From: JADJWR01 sp963847675
GTDB lineage: Bacteria; Pseudomonadota; Gammaproteobacteria; Burkholderiales; Burkholderiaceae_F
Assembly (NCBI GenBank): GCA_963847675.1
Contig: CAWKAP010000003.1
Span: forward strand, 124,001 to 188,000
Reading direction: 5' to 3'
DNA length: 64,000 nt
In this document: piece by piece, positions 27,985-38,284 of the stretch
Position numbering within the stretch: the stretch's first letter is position 1
Layout of the letters: every line of letters starts with the position of its first letter
Program-made: the position numbers and the translations under genes
Notes under the pieces: model-generated
What the model was told of the DNA's origin: nothing
The model's database searches: none
What the model saw: only the letters and a program-made list of their open reading frames with translations

Positions 27985-30900
27985 CTAATGCATCAGCGAG
28001 TGGTCGCGGCCCGCGCCGCCCTGCTCGAGGAAGGTCCGCATGAACTCGTCGGGCGTCATCGGCCGCGAGAACAGATAGCCTTGCGCAGAATCGCAGCCGA
28101 GCTGCCGCATCCAGTTCTGCTGCGCCTGCGTCTCCACGCCCTCGGCGGTGATCTTGATGCCGAGCGCACGCGCCATCTCGATCACCGCCTTGACGATCGT
28201 CAGCGTGCGCGGATCGCGCATGCACTCGACCGTGAAGCTGCGGTCGATCTTCAGCCGGTGGATCGGCAGGTCGCGCAGGTGCGCGAGGCTGGAGAAGCCG
28301 ACGCCGAAGTCATCGAGCGCCAGCCGCACACCCGCCCGGCGCAGCCGCACCAGGTTCTCACGCACCGTGGCCGACGTGTCGAGCAGGCCGGTTTCCGTGA
28401 CTTCGATCTCGACTTCGCCCGGCTGCACGCCGTGCTCGGCCAGGGTGCCGAGCAGGGTGTCGACGTAGCTGCCCTGGCGCAGGTGCACCCCGGCGATGTT
28501 GACCGCCAGCGGCGGCATGTCCAGTCCTGCAGCCCGCCAGGCCTGCCTTGCCTTGCACGCCTCGCGCAGCACCCAGTCGCCGAGCCCCACGACGAGTCCG
28601 CTCTCCTCGGCGATCGGGATGAACTCGGCCGGCGAAACTTCGCCGACTTCGGCGTCCGTCCAGCGCACCAGCACTTCGGCGCCGACGATGCGCCCGTCGG
28701 TCAGCGACACCGTCGGCTGGAAGTACAGCCTGAACTCCCTCGACTCGATCGCCGTGCGCAGGCGCTGCTCCAGGCGCAGCCGCAGGTCGACGCGGCGCGC
28801 CACGGCCGGTGTGAAAAGCGCATAGGTCGCACGGCCGTTCTGCTTGGCTTCGTACATCGCGGCGTCGGCCGCGTTGACCAGCGCCTCGAGGTCGCGACCG
28901 TCGTGCGGAAAGAAGCTGATGCCGATCGAAGGCGTCACGGTCAGATCGAGGCCGAGCACGGGCATCGGCGCGCTGATGACCTCGATCAGCCTCCGTGCGG
29001 TTTCGACCGTTGCGCCGGGCTCCTCGGCATCTTCGATGAGCGTGACCAGCTCGTCGCCGCCGCGCCGGCCGATCAGCCGGGGTTCCCGGATCTCATTGCG
29101 CAGCCGTTCGGCCACGGTGCACAGCACGACATCGCCGGCGCGATGACCGTAACCGTTGTTCAGCAGACGGAAGTTGTCCAGATCGATGAACAGCAGCGCG
29201 CAGCGCCGCCCTGCCGCCTGCGCCTGCAGCAGTTCGGCACGTGCCCGCTCGTCGAAGGCGTGGCGGTTGGCCAGCCCGGTCAGCGAGTCGACCGTCGCCA
29301 GCTTCTCGATGCTCTCCTTCGCGCGCACCTGGTCGGTGACATCCTTGGACACGCCCCGGTAGCCGAGGAAGGTGCCGTTCGCGTCGAAGATCGGATCGCC
29401 GCTGGAAGCCACGTAGCGGAAATTGCCGTCCGGCCCGCGCTTGCGCGAGAGCAGGTCGCGGTACGGACGTCGCGCCTGCAGCAAGGCGCGGTGCTCGTCC
29501 CAGGTCGCCGGATGGACCAGTTCGACGTCCAGCTCCCAGCGCCGGCGCCCGAGCAGTTCTTCGGTCGGCAGCAGACCCGGGCGCGACAGCCGCGAACCGT
29601 ACTCGATGCGCGTGAAGCGATACTCGCCGTCCATCTCCCAGTACCAGTCCGACGACAGTTCGGTCAGGGCACGGAAGCGCGCCTCGCTGGCGAGCAGCCG
29701 CTCGATCAGCATCGCCCGCTCGGTCACGTCGAGCGAAAGGCCACGGTAACCGACGAAAGTCTCGCCGCGGAACATCGGCTCGGCCGAGATCTCGAAGACG
29801 CGGTCGGGCCGGTCCGTATAGCGCACCCGCAGCGGCATCCGCTGCAGCGGCTCGCGCCGCTGCATCGCGGCCGTCGCAGCCAGTCGATCCGCATCGTCGA
29901 CGCGGCCGATCGCAGACTGGCCGAAAGGCTGCCCGATCATGCCGTCGATGAGCGACGCGTCGAACTCGGAGCTGCCCCGGACCAGCGTGTAGCGCAGGCC
30001 GGCGTCGACCTCCCAGTACCACTCCGTGACCAGGCGTGCCAGAGCGCGGAAACGCTCCTCGTCGCGGCGCAGCGCGTGGATCGTGCTCTCCGCCTCGCTG
30101 ATGTCGCGTGCCGCGCCGTAGTAGCCGTCGAACCGGCCGTCGGCGTGCAGCACGGGCTTGCCGCAAGCGGCAAGCCACGTCGTCTTGCCATCGGCACGTT
30201 CGATGCGAAAGCGGAACCAGGGAAACGGCCTGTGCTCCCGCATGCGCTGCTCGAGCACGCCCTGCTGCGCGTCATCGGACCAGAAGCCGTCGAGTTCGTA
30301 GGCCTTGCGGCCGAGCAGTTCCTCGCGCGACCTGCCGGCGATCACCGCCATCGCCGGCGACAGTTCCACCAGCCGGCCGTGCGCGTCGGTTCGCCAGAAC
30401 CCGTCGTGCGTGAGGTCGGCGAGGTCGTCCATCGCCCGCCGCTGTCGGCTGACGGCCATCGCGCGCAGTTCCTCCTCGGACAGCACGCTGCGCAGGCAGA
30501 TCAGTCCGCCGTCGGCCGTGCGGCAATCGCTCATCAATACCCACTGCCCGTGCACATAGCGCACCCGATCGTTCAAAGGCAGGTCGGGTTGGCGCCGCCG
30601 CAGCGCGGCACCGACGTATTGCTCGAGCGATCGTCCCTCGATCAGCGTCGCCGGCGCCTGCGGGTAGTACGCGCGCAGCAGGTCCTCGCGCATTGCGCCC
30701 GGCACGAGCAGGTCGCTGACCTCCGGGTAGAGGCGGCGAAAGGCGTCGTTGCAGGCGACCAGCCGACTGTTGCCGTCGTAGATCGCCAGGCCGGCGGTCA
30801 TCGACTCGATGGCGCCCTCGATCGCCGAGGCGCGCTCGATGACTTCGGCGCGATCCCGTCCTCCAAACGCCAGCCACGATCCTGCGCCGACCAGCATCAC

Positions 30901-31179
30901 CAGCACGGCCGTGCCCTGAACGATGTGCAGGGCGTGGTGGAGGCCGGCTTCAGTCGCGTCCGAAAGCACGTGGTCAGGCCATCCCGGCGCGAGCCAGTTG
31001 CCGATTTCGATTGCCACCGTCAGCAGCAACACGATGGCGACCAACGCGACGCCGGCCCGCTGAAGCCGTCCCAGCGTGGGCCATCGCCAGCGTCCCGCCC
31101 CGACTGCCGTCCGGCGGCTGGCAACAAGCGCCTCGGCCCGCGCGGGATCGTCGTCGGAACGCAAAGTCTCTGAACTCAT
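27985..31179 (-). CDS. Membrane-bound PAS-GGDEF-EAL signalling protein
   Basis: A 1064-residue c-di-GMP protein. Two TM helices lie at about residues 39-66 and 84-106, followed by four PAS-type sensor segments (about 120-230, 255-370, 375-500 and 505-630; repeated ERFRALxxLxxxWYWE and GYRGxSxDVTE motifs). The diguanylate cyclase domain carries RRGGDELVTL (GGDEL in place of GGDEF), without an RxxD inhibitory site at the usual position. The phosphodiesterase domain has GAEVLVRW (EVL for EAL), IEVTETGLL and LDDFGVGFSS. The PDE residues I can see are intact. It is transcribed towards parC, 121 bp ahead. Confidence 0.9.
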   Translation of the reverse strand: MSSETLRSDDDPARAEALVASRRTAVGAGRWRWPTLGRLQRAGVALVAIVLLLTVAIEIGNWLAPGWPDHVLSDATEAGLHHALHIVQGTAVLVMLVGAGSWLAFGGRDRAEVIERASAIEGAIESMTAGLAIYDGNSRLVACNDAFRRLYPEVSDLLVPGAMREDLLRAYYPQAPATLIEGRSLEQYVGAALRRRQPDLPLNDRVRYVHGQWVLMSDCRTADGGLICLRSVLSEEELRAMAVSRQRRAMDDLADLTHDGFWRTDAHGRLVELSPAMAVIAGRSREELLGRKAYELDGFWSDDAQQGVLEQRMREHRPFPWFRFRIERADGKTTWLAACGKPVLHADGRFDGYYGAARDISEAESTIHALRRDEERFRALARLVTEWYWEVDAGLRYTLVRGSSEFDASLIDGMIGQPFGQSAIGRVDDADRLAATAAMQRREPLQRMPLRVRYTDRPDRVFEISAEPMFRGETFVGYRGLSLDVTERAMLIERLLASEARFRALTELSSDWYWEMDGEYRFTRIEYGSRLSRPGLLPTEELLGRRRWELDVELVHPATWDEHRALLQARRPYRDLLSRKRGPDGNFRYVASSGDPIFDANGTFLGYRGVSKDVTDQVRAKESIEKLATVDSLTGLANRHAFDERARAELLQAQAAGRRCALLFIDLDNFRLLNNGYGHRAGDVVLCTVAERLRNEIREPRLIGRRGGDELVTLIEDAEEPGATVETARRLIEVISAPMPVLGLDLTVTPSIGISFFPHDGRDLEALVNAADAAMYEAKQNGRATYALFTPAVARRVDLRLRLEQRLRTAIESREFRLYFQPTVSLTDGRIVGAEVLVRWTDAEVGEVSPAEFIPIAEESGLVVGLGDWVLREACKARQAWRAAGLDMPPLAVNIAGVHLRQGSYVDTLLGTLAEHGVQPGEVEIEVTETGLLDTSATVRENLVRLRRAGVRLALDDFGVGFSSLAHLRDLPIHRLKIDRSFTVECMRDPRTLTIVKAVIEMARALGIKITAEGVETQAQQNWMRQLGCDSAQGYLFSRPMTPDEFMRTFLEQGGAGRDHSLMH

Positions 31180-31364
31180 CTCGTCTGGGCGAACCGCGAC
31201 GCCGAGGAAGAGGCACCGGTCGACCGCCGCGCGGCGAGCTTACAGAAAGCCGGTCGGAGGCAAAACCGCGGAAGGCAGACCACGGCGTGCTCAACGGGCG
31301 GACCGACGCTGTCGGCACCGGCACGGCGCATGCCGTCACCTCTCACCACAGAGGCGCGACCGTC

Positions 31365-32822
<1,458 letters not shown>

Positions 32823-32857
32823 GTCACCGGCGTCCGGCCGTTCGACGCCAGCGACAG

Positions 32858-32895
32858 TCCCCGCGGGGAGCAGCGAGCGAGAGCGAGCGTGGGGG
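32858..32895. repeat. GC-palindrome intergenic repeat (ntrB-ntrC gap)
   Basis: The plus strand reads TCCCCGCGGGGA, then CAGCGAGCGAGAGCGAGCG, then TGGGGG. It has the same architecture as 7771-7810 and sits at the same place relative to its operon: the G5 end starts five bases after the ntrB stop codon. Confidence 0.65.
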
Positions 32896-32900
32896 TCGTG

Positions 32901-33998
32901 TCATATCAGGGGCAACAGGACCCGGAACGCCGTGCGTCCCGGTTTGGAATCGAATTCGATGCTGCCGTCGTTGGCGAGGATCAACGCCTGGGCCAGCGTC
33001 AGGCCGAGCCCGGTGCCGTCTTCACGACCCGAGACGAGCGGGAAGAAGATGCGGTCCATCAGTTCGTCGGGAACCCCGGGACCGTTGTCGATCACCGTCA
33101 GTTCGGCGGCCAGCCGCACGTGCCGGCGCGCGATCGTGACGTGGCGGGCGACCCGCGTGCGCAGCACGATCTGCGCATCGCCGTCTGCAATGCGGCCGGC
33201 CAGCGCCTGCGCCGCGTTGCGCACGATGTTGAGGACAGCCTGGATCAGCTGCTCCTTGTCGCCGCGCCCGCTCGGCACCGAGGCGTCGTAGTCGCGCTGA
33301 ACCTCCAGGCCACGCGGGAACTCGGCCAGGATGACCGTGCGCACGCGCTCGCAGACCTCGTGCACGCTGTAGTCGGCCACCACGCGCGGCGCCCGATGGG
33401 GCGCGAGCAGGCGGTCGACCAGCGACTGCAGGCGATCCGACTCGTCGATGATCACGCGCGTGAATTCGCGCTGCTCGCCGAGCGCGAGCTCACGCTCGAG
33501 CAGCTGCGCGGCGCCGCGGATGCCGCCGAGCGGATTGCGGATCTCGTGCGCGAGGTTGCGCAGCAGCTGCCGGTTGGCCTCCGACAGCCCGAGTTGACGA
33601 TCCTCGCGGCTGTTCCGCAGCTGCTGTTCGATCTCGAGGATTTCGAGCACCAGACGATCGCCCTCCGTATCGAGCCCGGAGGCCAGCACCTGGACCACGA
33701 CCGGCTCGCGCAGCGGCCGGCGCAGCTCGACGACGTGCCGGAGCTGGCCGACATCGCCTGCGGCCGCCGACTGCCTAAGCCTTTCGAACTGATGCTCGTC
33801 GGCAAACAGGCGCTGGGCTGGCTGGCCGGTCAGGTGCCGGCGCGACGTCTCGAGCAGAACCTCGGCAGCCTGGTTCGCATAGCCGACCGTTCCGTCCGCC
33901 TCGACGACCAGCACGCCGGTAGCAAGGAGATCGAGGCCGGCGAACTCGGACCCGGATCCGGTCACGGCGAGTCCATTGAACGCAGGAACAGCGCTCAT
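32901..33998 (-). CDS. ntrB: Nitrogen regulation sensor kinase NtrB
   Basis: A 365-residue cytoplasmic histidine kinase/phosphatase that senses nitrogen status through PII and phosphorylates NtrC. It has an N-terminal PAS domain (about residues 20-125), the HisKA box LAHEIRNPLGGIRGAAQLLE (phospho-His about residue 155), and an ATPase domain with NIVRNAAQAL, DNGPGVP and GTGLGLTLAQ. No membrane helices, as expected for NtrB. It is followed by ntrC and preceded by a DUF4124 gene and glnA. Confidence 0.95.
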   Translation of the reverse strand: MSAVPAFNGLAVTGSGSEFAGLDLLATGVLVVEADGTVGYANQAAEVLLETSRRHLTGQPAQRLFADEHQFERLRQSAAAGDVGQLRHVVELRRPLREPVVVQVLASGLDTEGDRLVLEILEIEQQLRNSREDRQLGLSEANRQLLRNLAHEIRNPLGGIRGAAQLLERELALGEQREFTRVIIDESDRLQSLVDRLLAPHRAPRVVADYSVHEVCERVRTVILAEFPRGLEVQRDYDASVPSGRGDKEQLIQAVLNIVRNAAQALAGRIADGDAQIVLRTRVARHVTIARRHVRLAAELTVIDNGPGVPDELMDRIFFPLVSGREDGTGLGLTLAQALILANDGSIEFDSKPGRTAFRVLLPLI

Positions 33999-34047
33999 CG
34001 CGCCGCCTGGCGCTGTGGCGCCTGCCGAACAGGGAAGGGAGGTCGGG

Positions 34048-34566
34048 CTACTGCCGGGCCAGCAGCGCCAGCTCGCGCTTCAGCGACGCGATGTTGTTCT
34101 CGGTGCGCTGCACTTCGGCCTGCAGGCGGGCGACCCGCTCCTGGTAGCGGGCATCGCTGCGCTCGCCGGCCAGCCGCTCCGGTACGCCGTTGTTGTATTC
34201 GGCGCGCAACTCCTGCAGCTTGGATTCCTCGGCCCCGAGCTCGTCCTCCAGGATGCGCCGCCGGTCGCCGTCGCGGGCCCGCTGCGTCTGGCTGTCGACC
34301 CGCGGAAAGCTCGCCGGCGAGATCGCTCGTCGCGCCTCCACCGAGGCCGACCGCCCCTGCGGCTGACGGGGCGCCGGCACCGACAGCGCAGGCTGCACGT
34401 CGAGCCGCTTGCAGCCCCTGCCCGCGCCGGTGTTCTGGTAGGTCTTGCGGCCCTCCGCGTCCTCGCAGACAAAAATGTCCGAGTTCGCCCGTGCCGCGGC
34501 CGAGGCCCCGAGCAGCAGCAATGCTGCCAGCGCCGTCGACAATGACTCGACACTCACCGCTCTCAT
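34048..34566 (-). CDS. DUF4124-domain exported protein
   Basis: The 172-residue protein has a signal peptide (about residues 1-28), a short DUF4124 module (IFVCEDAEGRKTYQNTGAGRGCKRL, two cysteines) and a long C-terminal coiled coil (about residues 105-170, with LEDELGAEESKLQELRAEY and LQAEVQRTENNIASLKREL). The family is periplasmic and of unknown role. It sits between glnA and ntrB, where many proteobacteria have such a gene, and may share the glnA transcript if the terminator after glnA leaks. Confidence 0.8.
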   Translation of the reverse strand: MRAVSVESLSTALAALLLLGASAAARANSDIFVCEDAEGRKTYQNTGAGRGCKRLDVQPALSVPAPRQPQGRSASVEARRAISPASFPRVDSQTQRARDGDRRRILEDELGAEESKLQELRAEYNNGVPERLAGERSDARYQERVARLQAEVQRTENNIASLKRELALLARQ

Positions 34567-34695
34567 GCGCGGAAGTGTACGGGAAGCAGGTGCGAGCCAG
34601 CATCGGCATTAGGGCTGAGCCGTTCGGCCCTCGCGCGCCGTGCGCCGGGGTTGTGCGGGTGATAGCCATGAACGCGATCGCCTGCGGGTGGACAG

Positions 34696-34723
34696 GGAAA
34701 GGGGCGGTCGCCCGCCCCTTTCC
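34696..34723 (-). terminator. glnA: Hairpin terminator downstream of glnA
   Basis: A perfect 12-bp stem (34696-34707 with 34712-34723) closes a 4-nt loop, 22 bp past the glnA stop. The U-tract on the minus strand is poor (the stem itself ends CCCCTTTCC), so termination may be partial and allow some expression of the DUF4124 gene and ntrBC. Confidence 0.65.
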
Positions 34724-34744
34724 TCAGCCGATCAGCCGCATGCC

Positions 34745-36157
34745 CTACAGGCTGTAGTACATGTCGAACTCGATCGGGTGCGTCGTCATGCGGAAGCGCG
34801 TGACTTCCTCCATCTTCAGCGCGATGTAGGCATCGATCATCTCGTTGCTGAACACACCGCCTCGGGTCAGGAACTCGCGGTCCTTGTCCAGCGACGCCAG
34901 CGCCTCGTCGAGCGATGCGCAGGGATGGGGGATCTTGGCGGCCTCCTCGGGTTCCAGGTCGTAGAGGTTCTTGTCCATCGGCTCGCCCGGGTGGATCTTG
35001 TTCTGCACGCCGTCGAGGCCGGCCATCATCAGCGCGGCGAACGCCAGATACGGATTGGCGGTCGGATCGGGGAAGCGGACCTCGACGCGCCGACCCTTCG
35101 GGTTCGACACGTACGGAATCCGGCACGACGCCGAACGGTTGCGTGACGAATACGCGAGGTTGATCGGCGCCTCGAAGCCCGGCACGAGCCGCTTGTACGA
35201 GTTGGTGCCCGGGTTGGTGATCGCGTTCAGCGCCTTGGCATGCTTGATCACCCCGCCGATGTAGTACAGCGCAAACTCCGACAGACCGGCGTAGCCGTTG
35301 CCGGCGAAGAGATTGGTGCCGTCCTTCCAGATCGACTGGTGCACGTGCATGCCCGAGCCGTTGTCGCCGACCACCGGCTTCGGCATGAAGGTCGCCGTCT
35401 TGCCGTAGCTCGCCGCGACGTTCCACACCGTGTACTTGAGGATCTGCAGCCAGTCGGCGCGCTTGACCAGCGTCGCGAACTTGGTGCCGATCTCGCATTG
35501 GCCGGGCGCCGCCACTTCGTGGTGGTGCACCTCGACCTCGACGCCCTGCTGCTCGAGCAGCAGGCACATCTCGGAACGCATGTCCTGCAGCGAGTCGGTC
35601 GGAGGCACGGGGAAATAGCCGCCCTTCACCGGCGGGCGGTGCGCCAGATTGCCGGCTTCGTAATCGATGCCGGTCGACCACGGCGCCTCTTCGGACTTGA
35701 TCTTGACGAACGAACCCCACATCCCCGAGTCCCAGGTGACCGAGTCGAAGATGAAGAACTCGGGCTCGGGCCCGAAGTAGGCGGTGTCGCCGATGCCGGT
35801 CGACTTCAGGTAGGCCTCGGCCCGCTTGGCCAGCGAACGCGGGTCGCGATCGTAGCCCTTGCCGGTCGACGGTTCGGCGACGTCGCAGGTCAGGATCAGC
35901 GTGTTTTCCTCGCGGAACGGGTCCATGCGGGCCGATTCCGGATCCGGCATCAGCAGCATGTCCGAGGCCTCGATGCCCTTCCAGCCGGCAATCGACGAGC
36001 CGTCGAATGCGTGACCCTGCTCGAACTTGTCCAGGTCGACGACCTTGGCCGGTACCGAGACGTGCTGCTCCTTGCCTTTGGTGTCCGTAAAGCGGAAGTC
36101 CACGAAGCGGACTTCGTTGTCGGCAATCATCTTGATGACGTCTTTGGGCGTCCCCAT
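34745..36157 (-). CDS. glnA: Glutamine synthetase, type I
   Basis: This enzyme forms glutamine from glutamate, ammonia and ATP. The 470-residue protein is the dodecameric GS I-beta type: FVDFRFTDTKGKEQHVS, the latch/active-site FDGSSIAGW, metal ligands in YFGPEPEFF, NGSGMHVHQS, and the adenylylation segment KNLYDLEPEEAAKI with Tyr near residue 398. Control by GlnE adenylylation is therefore expected. Transcription is likely from a sigma-54/NtrC promoter at 36252-36268. Confidence 0.98.
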   Translation of the reverse strand: MGTPKDVIKMIADNEVRFVDFRFTDTKGKEQHVSVPAKVVDLDKFEQGHAFDGSSIAGWKGIEASDMLLMPDPESARMDPFREENTLILTCDVAEPSTGKGYDRDPRSLAKRAEAYLKSTGIGDTAYFGPEPEFFIFDSVTWDSGMWGSFVKIKSEEAPWSTGIDYEAGNLAHRPPVKGGYFPVPPTDSLQDMRSEMCLLLEQQGVEVEVHHHEVAAPGQCEIGTKFATLVKRADWLQILKYTVWNVAASYGKTATFMPKPVVGDNGSGMHVHQSIWKDGTNLFAGNGYAGLSEFALYYIGGVIKHAKALNAITNPGTNSYKRLVPGFEAPINLAYSSRNRSASCRIPYVSNPKGRRVEVRFPDPTANPYLAFAALMMAGLDGVQNKIHPGEPMDKNLYDLEPEEAAKIPHPCASLDEALASLDKDREFLTRGGVFSNEMIDAYIALKMEEVTRFRMTTHPIEFDMYYSL

Positions 36158-36251
36158 GAAACTCTCTCCTTTCGCGAGTTGGATCCGAAACTCCTGACGG
36201 TGAATTCGCGGTCGCCCCGATACCAGGCGGCCAAGATCACGGGAATCGACG

Positions 36252-36268
36252 AAGCAGGAAGCGTGCCT
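36252..36268 (-). promoter_or_regulatory. glnA: Sigma-54 promoter of glnA
   Basis: On minus the sequence reads AGGCACGCTTCCTGCTT, which keeps the invariant GG-N10-GC spacing of the -24/-12 consensus TGGCAC-N5-TTGC and matches most flanking bases. The predicted start lies about 85 bp upstream of the glnA ATG. Two NtrC sites lie upstream at activator distances. Confidence 0.75.
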
Positions 36269-36296
36269 CCCTCTTGGGCTGCTCGATCAAATTTGG

Positions 36297-36313
36297 TGCA
36301 CCGCCTTTGTGCA
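36297..36313 (-). promoter_or_regulatory. NtrC binding site 1
   Basis: TGCAC-N7-GTGCA (TGCACAAAGGCGGTGCA on minus) matches the NtrC consensus perfectly in both arms. Its centre is about 60 bp upstream of the predicted start site. Confidence 0.75.
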
Positions 36314-36392
36314 TCAAGGGCTTGTAGGCCCGCGCACCAACAGGCGCTCACGAAAGAGACGCTTAACGGCGACGACGAACCTGAGGCGTTAA

Positions 36393-36407
36393 GCACTATT
36401 CTAGTGC
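36393..36407 (-). promoter_or_regulatory. NtrC binding site 2
   Basis: GCAC-N7-GTGC (GCACTAGAATAGTGC on minus) matches the core consensus and is 95 bp upstream of site 1, about nine helical turns, so both could be occupied on one face of the DNA. Enhancer-type positioning is typical of glnA promoters. Confidence 0.65.
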
Positions 36408-36436
36408 GTCCGCGCACCTTTTCGGGGCTTCAGCCT

Positions 36437-37606
36437 CTATTTCTGGTGCACTTCCAGGAAGAGGCTTTGCAGATCGCTGAGAAACCGCCGGCCGCGCAGC
36501 GTCGGCGCGATGCGTTCGAGGTCGACCGTCAGCAGGCCGCGTTCTTCGGCCTTGCTCAACCCGGGTTCGATCGCCGAGGCCGGCAGCCCGGTGCGCTCGG
36601 CAAAAAGTCGCGCCGGCACGCCCGCGTTGAGCCGGAGCGCGTTGAGCATGAACTCGAAGGGAAGCTCGCCGCGCGGCACTTCGGTCGACTCGGCCAGCGG
36701 TGCGCCACGCAGCGCACCCGCGACGTAGCTGTCAGGCTGGCGCAGCCGCGCCTGACGAAGGATGCGACCGGGAAACGAAATCTTGCTGTGGGCTCCGGCG
36801 CCGATCCCCAGGTAGTCGCCGAACTGCCAGTAGTTGACGTTATGCCGGCATTCGTGGCCACGACGTGCATAGGCGGAGACCTCGTAGTGCCCGTAGCCCG
36901 CCTCGGCAAGCCGGACCTCGATCCACTCCTGCATTGCCGCCGCAGTATCTTCGTCGGGCAGCGGCGGCGGGTACTTGGCGAACACGGTGTTCGGCTCGAT
37001 CGTCAGCTGATACAGGGACAGGTGCGGCGGCGCGATTTCGAGGGCGAGTTCGACATCCGCGCGCATCGCGGCCAACGACTGCTCCGGAAGGGCAAACATC
37101 AGGTCGAGGTTGAAATTGTCGAACTCGCGTTGCGCAGCGGCGATCGCCGCCAACGCCTGCGCCCGGTCGTGCACGCGCCCGAGCCGGCGCAGTTGCTCCT
37201 CGTCGAAAGACTGCACCCCGACCGACAGCCGATTGACGCCCGCGGCCCGGAATGCCGAGAACTTGGCGGCCTCGAACGTGCCCGGATTGGCCTCCAGCGT
37301 GACCTCGCAGGAAGGCTCGAGCGGCAATCGCGCGCGCAGGTCCGACATCAAGCGATCCAGCCCGGCGGCCGACATCAGGCTCGGCGTTCCGCCGCCGAAA
37401 AAGACGCTGATGATTCGCCGGCCCCAGATCAGCGGCAACGCGGCGTCGAGATCGGCGCGCAGGGCATCGAGGTATCGCGCCTCGGCGCGCTCGTCCACAC
37501 CGCCGGCGGCTTCGTGCGAGTTGAAGTCGCAGTAGGGGCACTTGCGGATGCACCAGGGGAAGTGCACGTAGAGCGCGAGCGGCGGTAACGCAGGCAGCTG
37601 CAGCAT
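36437..37606 (-). CDS. hemW: Heme chaperone HemW (radical SAM, HemN-like)
   Basis: A 389-residue protein with the radical SAM cluster motif CIRKCPYC (about residues 19-26, followed by DFNSH), the SAM-binding GGGTPSLM, EANPGTF and the C-terminal HemW extension (LxxRxGLxxxxF type). It lacks the extra Cys of true oxygen-independent coproporphyrinogen oxidases (CxxxCxxC only), so the heme-chaperone assignment is preferred. The start at ATG 37606 (MLQLPALPPLALYVHFPWC) follows rdgB by 62 bp. Last gene of kinase-phosphatase-rph-rdgB-hemW. Confidence 0.9.
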   Translation of the reverse strand: MLQLPALPPLALYVHFPWCIRKCPYCDFNSHEAAGGVDERAEARYLDALRADLDAALPLIWGRRIISVFFGGGTPSLMSAAGLDRLMSDLRARLPLEPSCEVTLEANPGTFEAAKFSAFRAAGVNRLSVGVQSFDEEQLRRLGRVHDRAQALAAIAAAQREFDNFNLDLMFALPEQSLAAMRADVELALEIAPPHLSLYQLTIEPNTVFAKYPPPLPDEDTAAAMQEWIEVRLAEAGYGHYEVSAYARRGHECRHNVNYWQFGDYLGIGAGAHSKISFPGRILRQARLRQPDSYVAGALRGAPLAESTEVPRGELPFEFMLNALRLNAGVPARLFAERTGLPASAIEPGLSKAEERGLLTVDLERIAPTLRGRRFLSDLQSLFLEVHQK

Positions 37607-37668
37607 TCCCGGCCGCAGCAGATGAGCAACGTCGGGCGCGCCTGGCGCCGACGCTGTGCGCAACGGGA

Positions 37669-38284
37669 TCAGTGCCAGCCCCAGTCGGTGACGAGCCGAT
37701 GCGTGAGTCCGCCCATTGCAAGGCCGCGATGGCTGATCCGATTCTTGGCCTCGGGCGCGAGCTCGGCCGCAGTGCAGCCGAGCGCCGGCAACCAGAAATG
37801 CGGGTCGTAGCCGAACCCGTGGCTTCCGCGCGGCACGTCGATCACCTCGCCGTGCCAGCGCGCGTCGCTGACGAGCGGTTCCGGATCGTCCGCACTGCGC
37901 AGGGCGACCAGAACGCACGTGTAATGCCCGCGGCGGTCGGAGAAAGGCTGCAGCGCCCGGATCAGCGCCGCGTTGTTCTCGGCGTCGCTTGCGCCGTCGC
38001 CAGCGAAACGCGCCGAGCGAACGCCGGGAGCCCCTTCCAGCGCCGCGCAGCACAGGCCGGAATCGTCGGCCAGCGCCGGCAGGCCCGAGCCCCGCGCGGC
38101 ATGGCGCGCCTTGGCCAATGCGTTCTCGACGAACGTCGCGTGGGGTTCCTCGGCCGGTTCGCACGCCGAGGCTGCGCTGCGCCACGACCTCGATGCCGAG
38201 CGGCGCCAGCAGCGCCGCGAACTCACGCAGCTTGCCGCGATTGTCCGACGCCAGCACGAGCCTGCGCACGTCCGCGGGATTCAA
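37669..38284 (-). CDS. rdgB: dITP/XTP pyrophosphatase (one frameshift)
   Basis: This enzyme removes non-canonical purine nucleoside triphosphates from the pool. The N-terminus (NPADVRRLVLASDNRGKLREF) has the S/T-x-N-x-x-K substrate loop (ASDNRGK); later come LPALADDSGL and SHGFGYDPHFW. The frame breaks at 38159-38162 (GTGCGAACC where L-G-V-E-P-A-E-E-P-H is expected), with one surplus base; corrected length is 204 residues, normal for the family. The start is TTG at 38282-38284, which overlaps the rph stop (TTGA). Probably intact in the organism. Confidence 0.9.

Noticed and set aside
36437..38284. A single 615-codon fusion of rdgB N-terminus with hemW
   Set aside because: The open frame arises only because the rdgB frameshift happens to lead into the hemW frame; the middle part has no similarity to either family, while rdgB continues in the neighbouring frame to its own stop at 37669.
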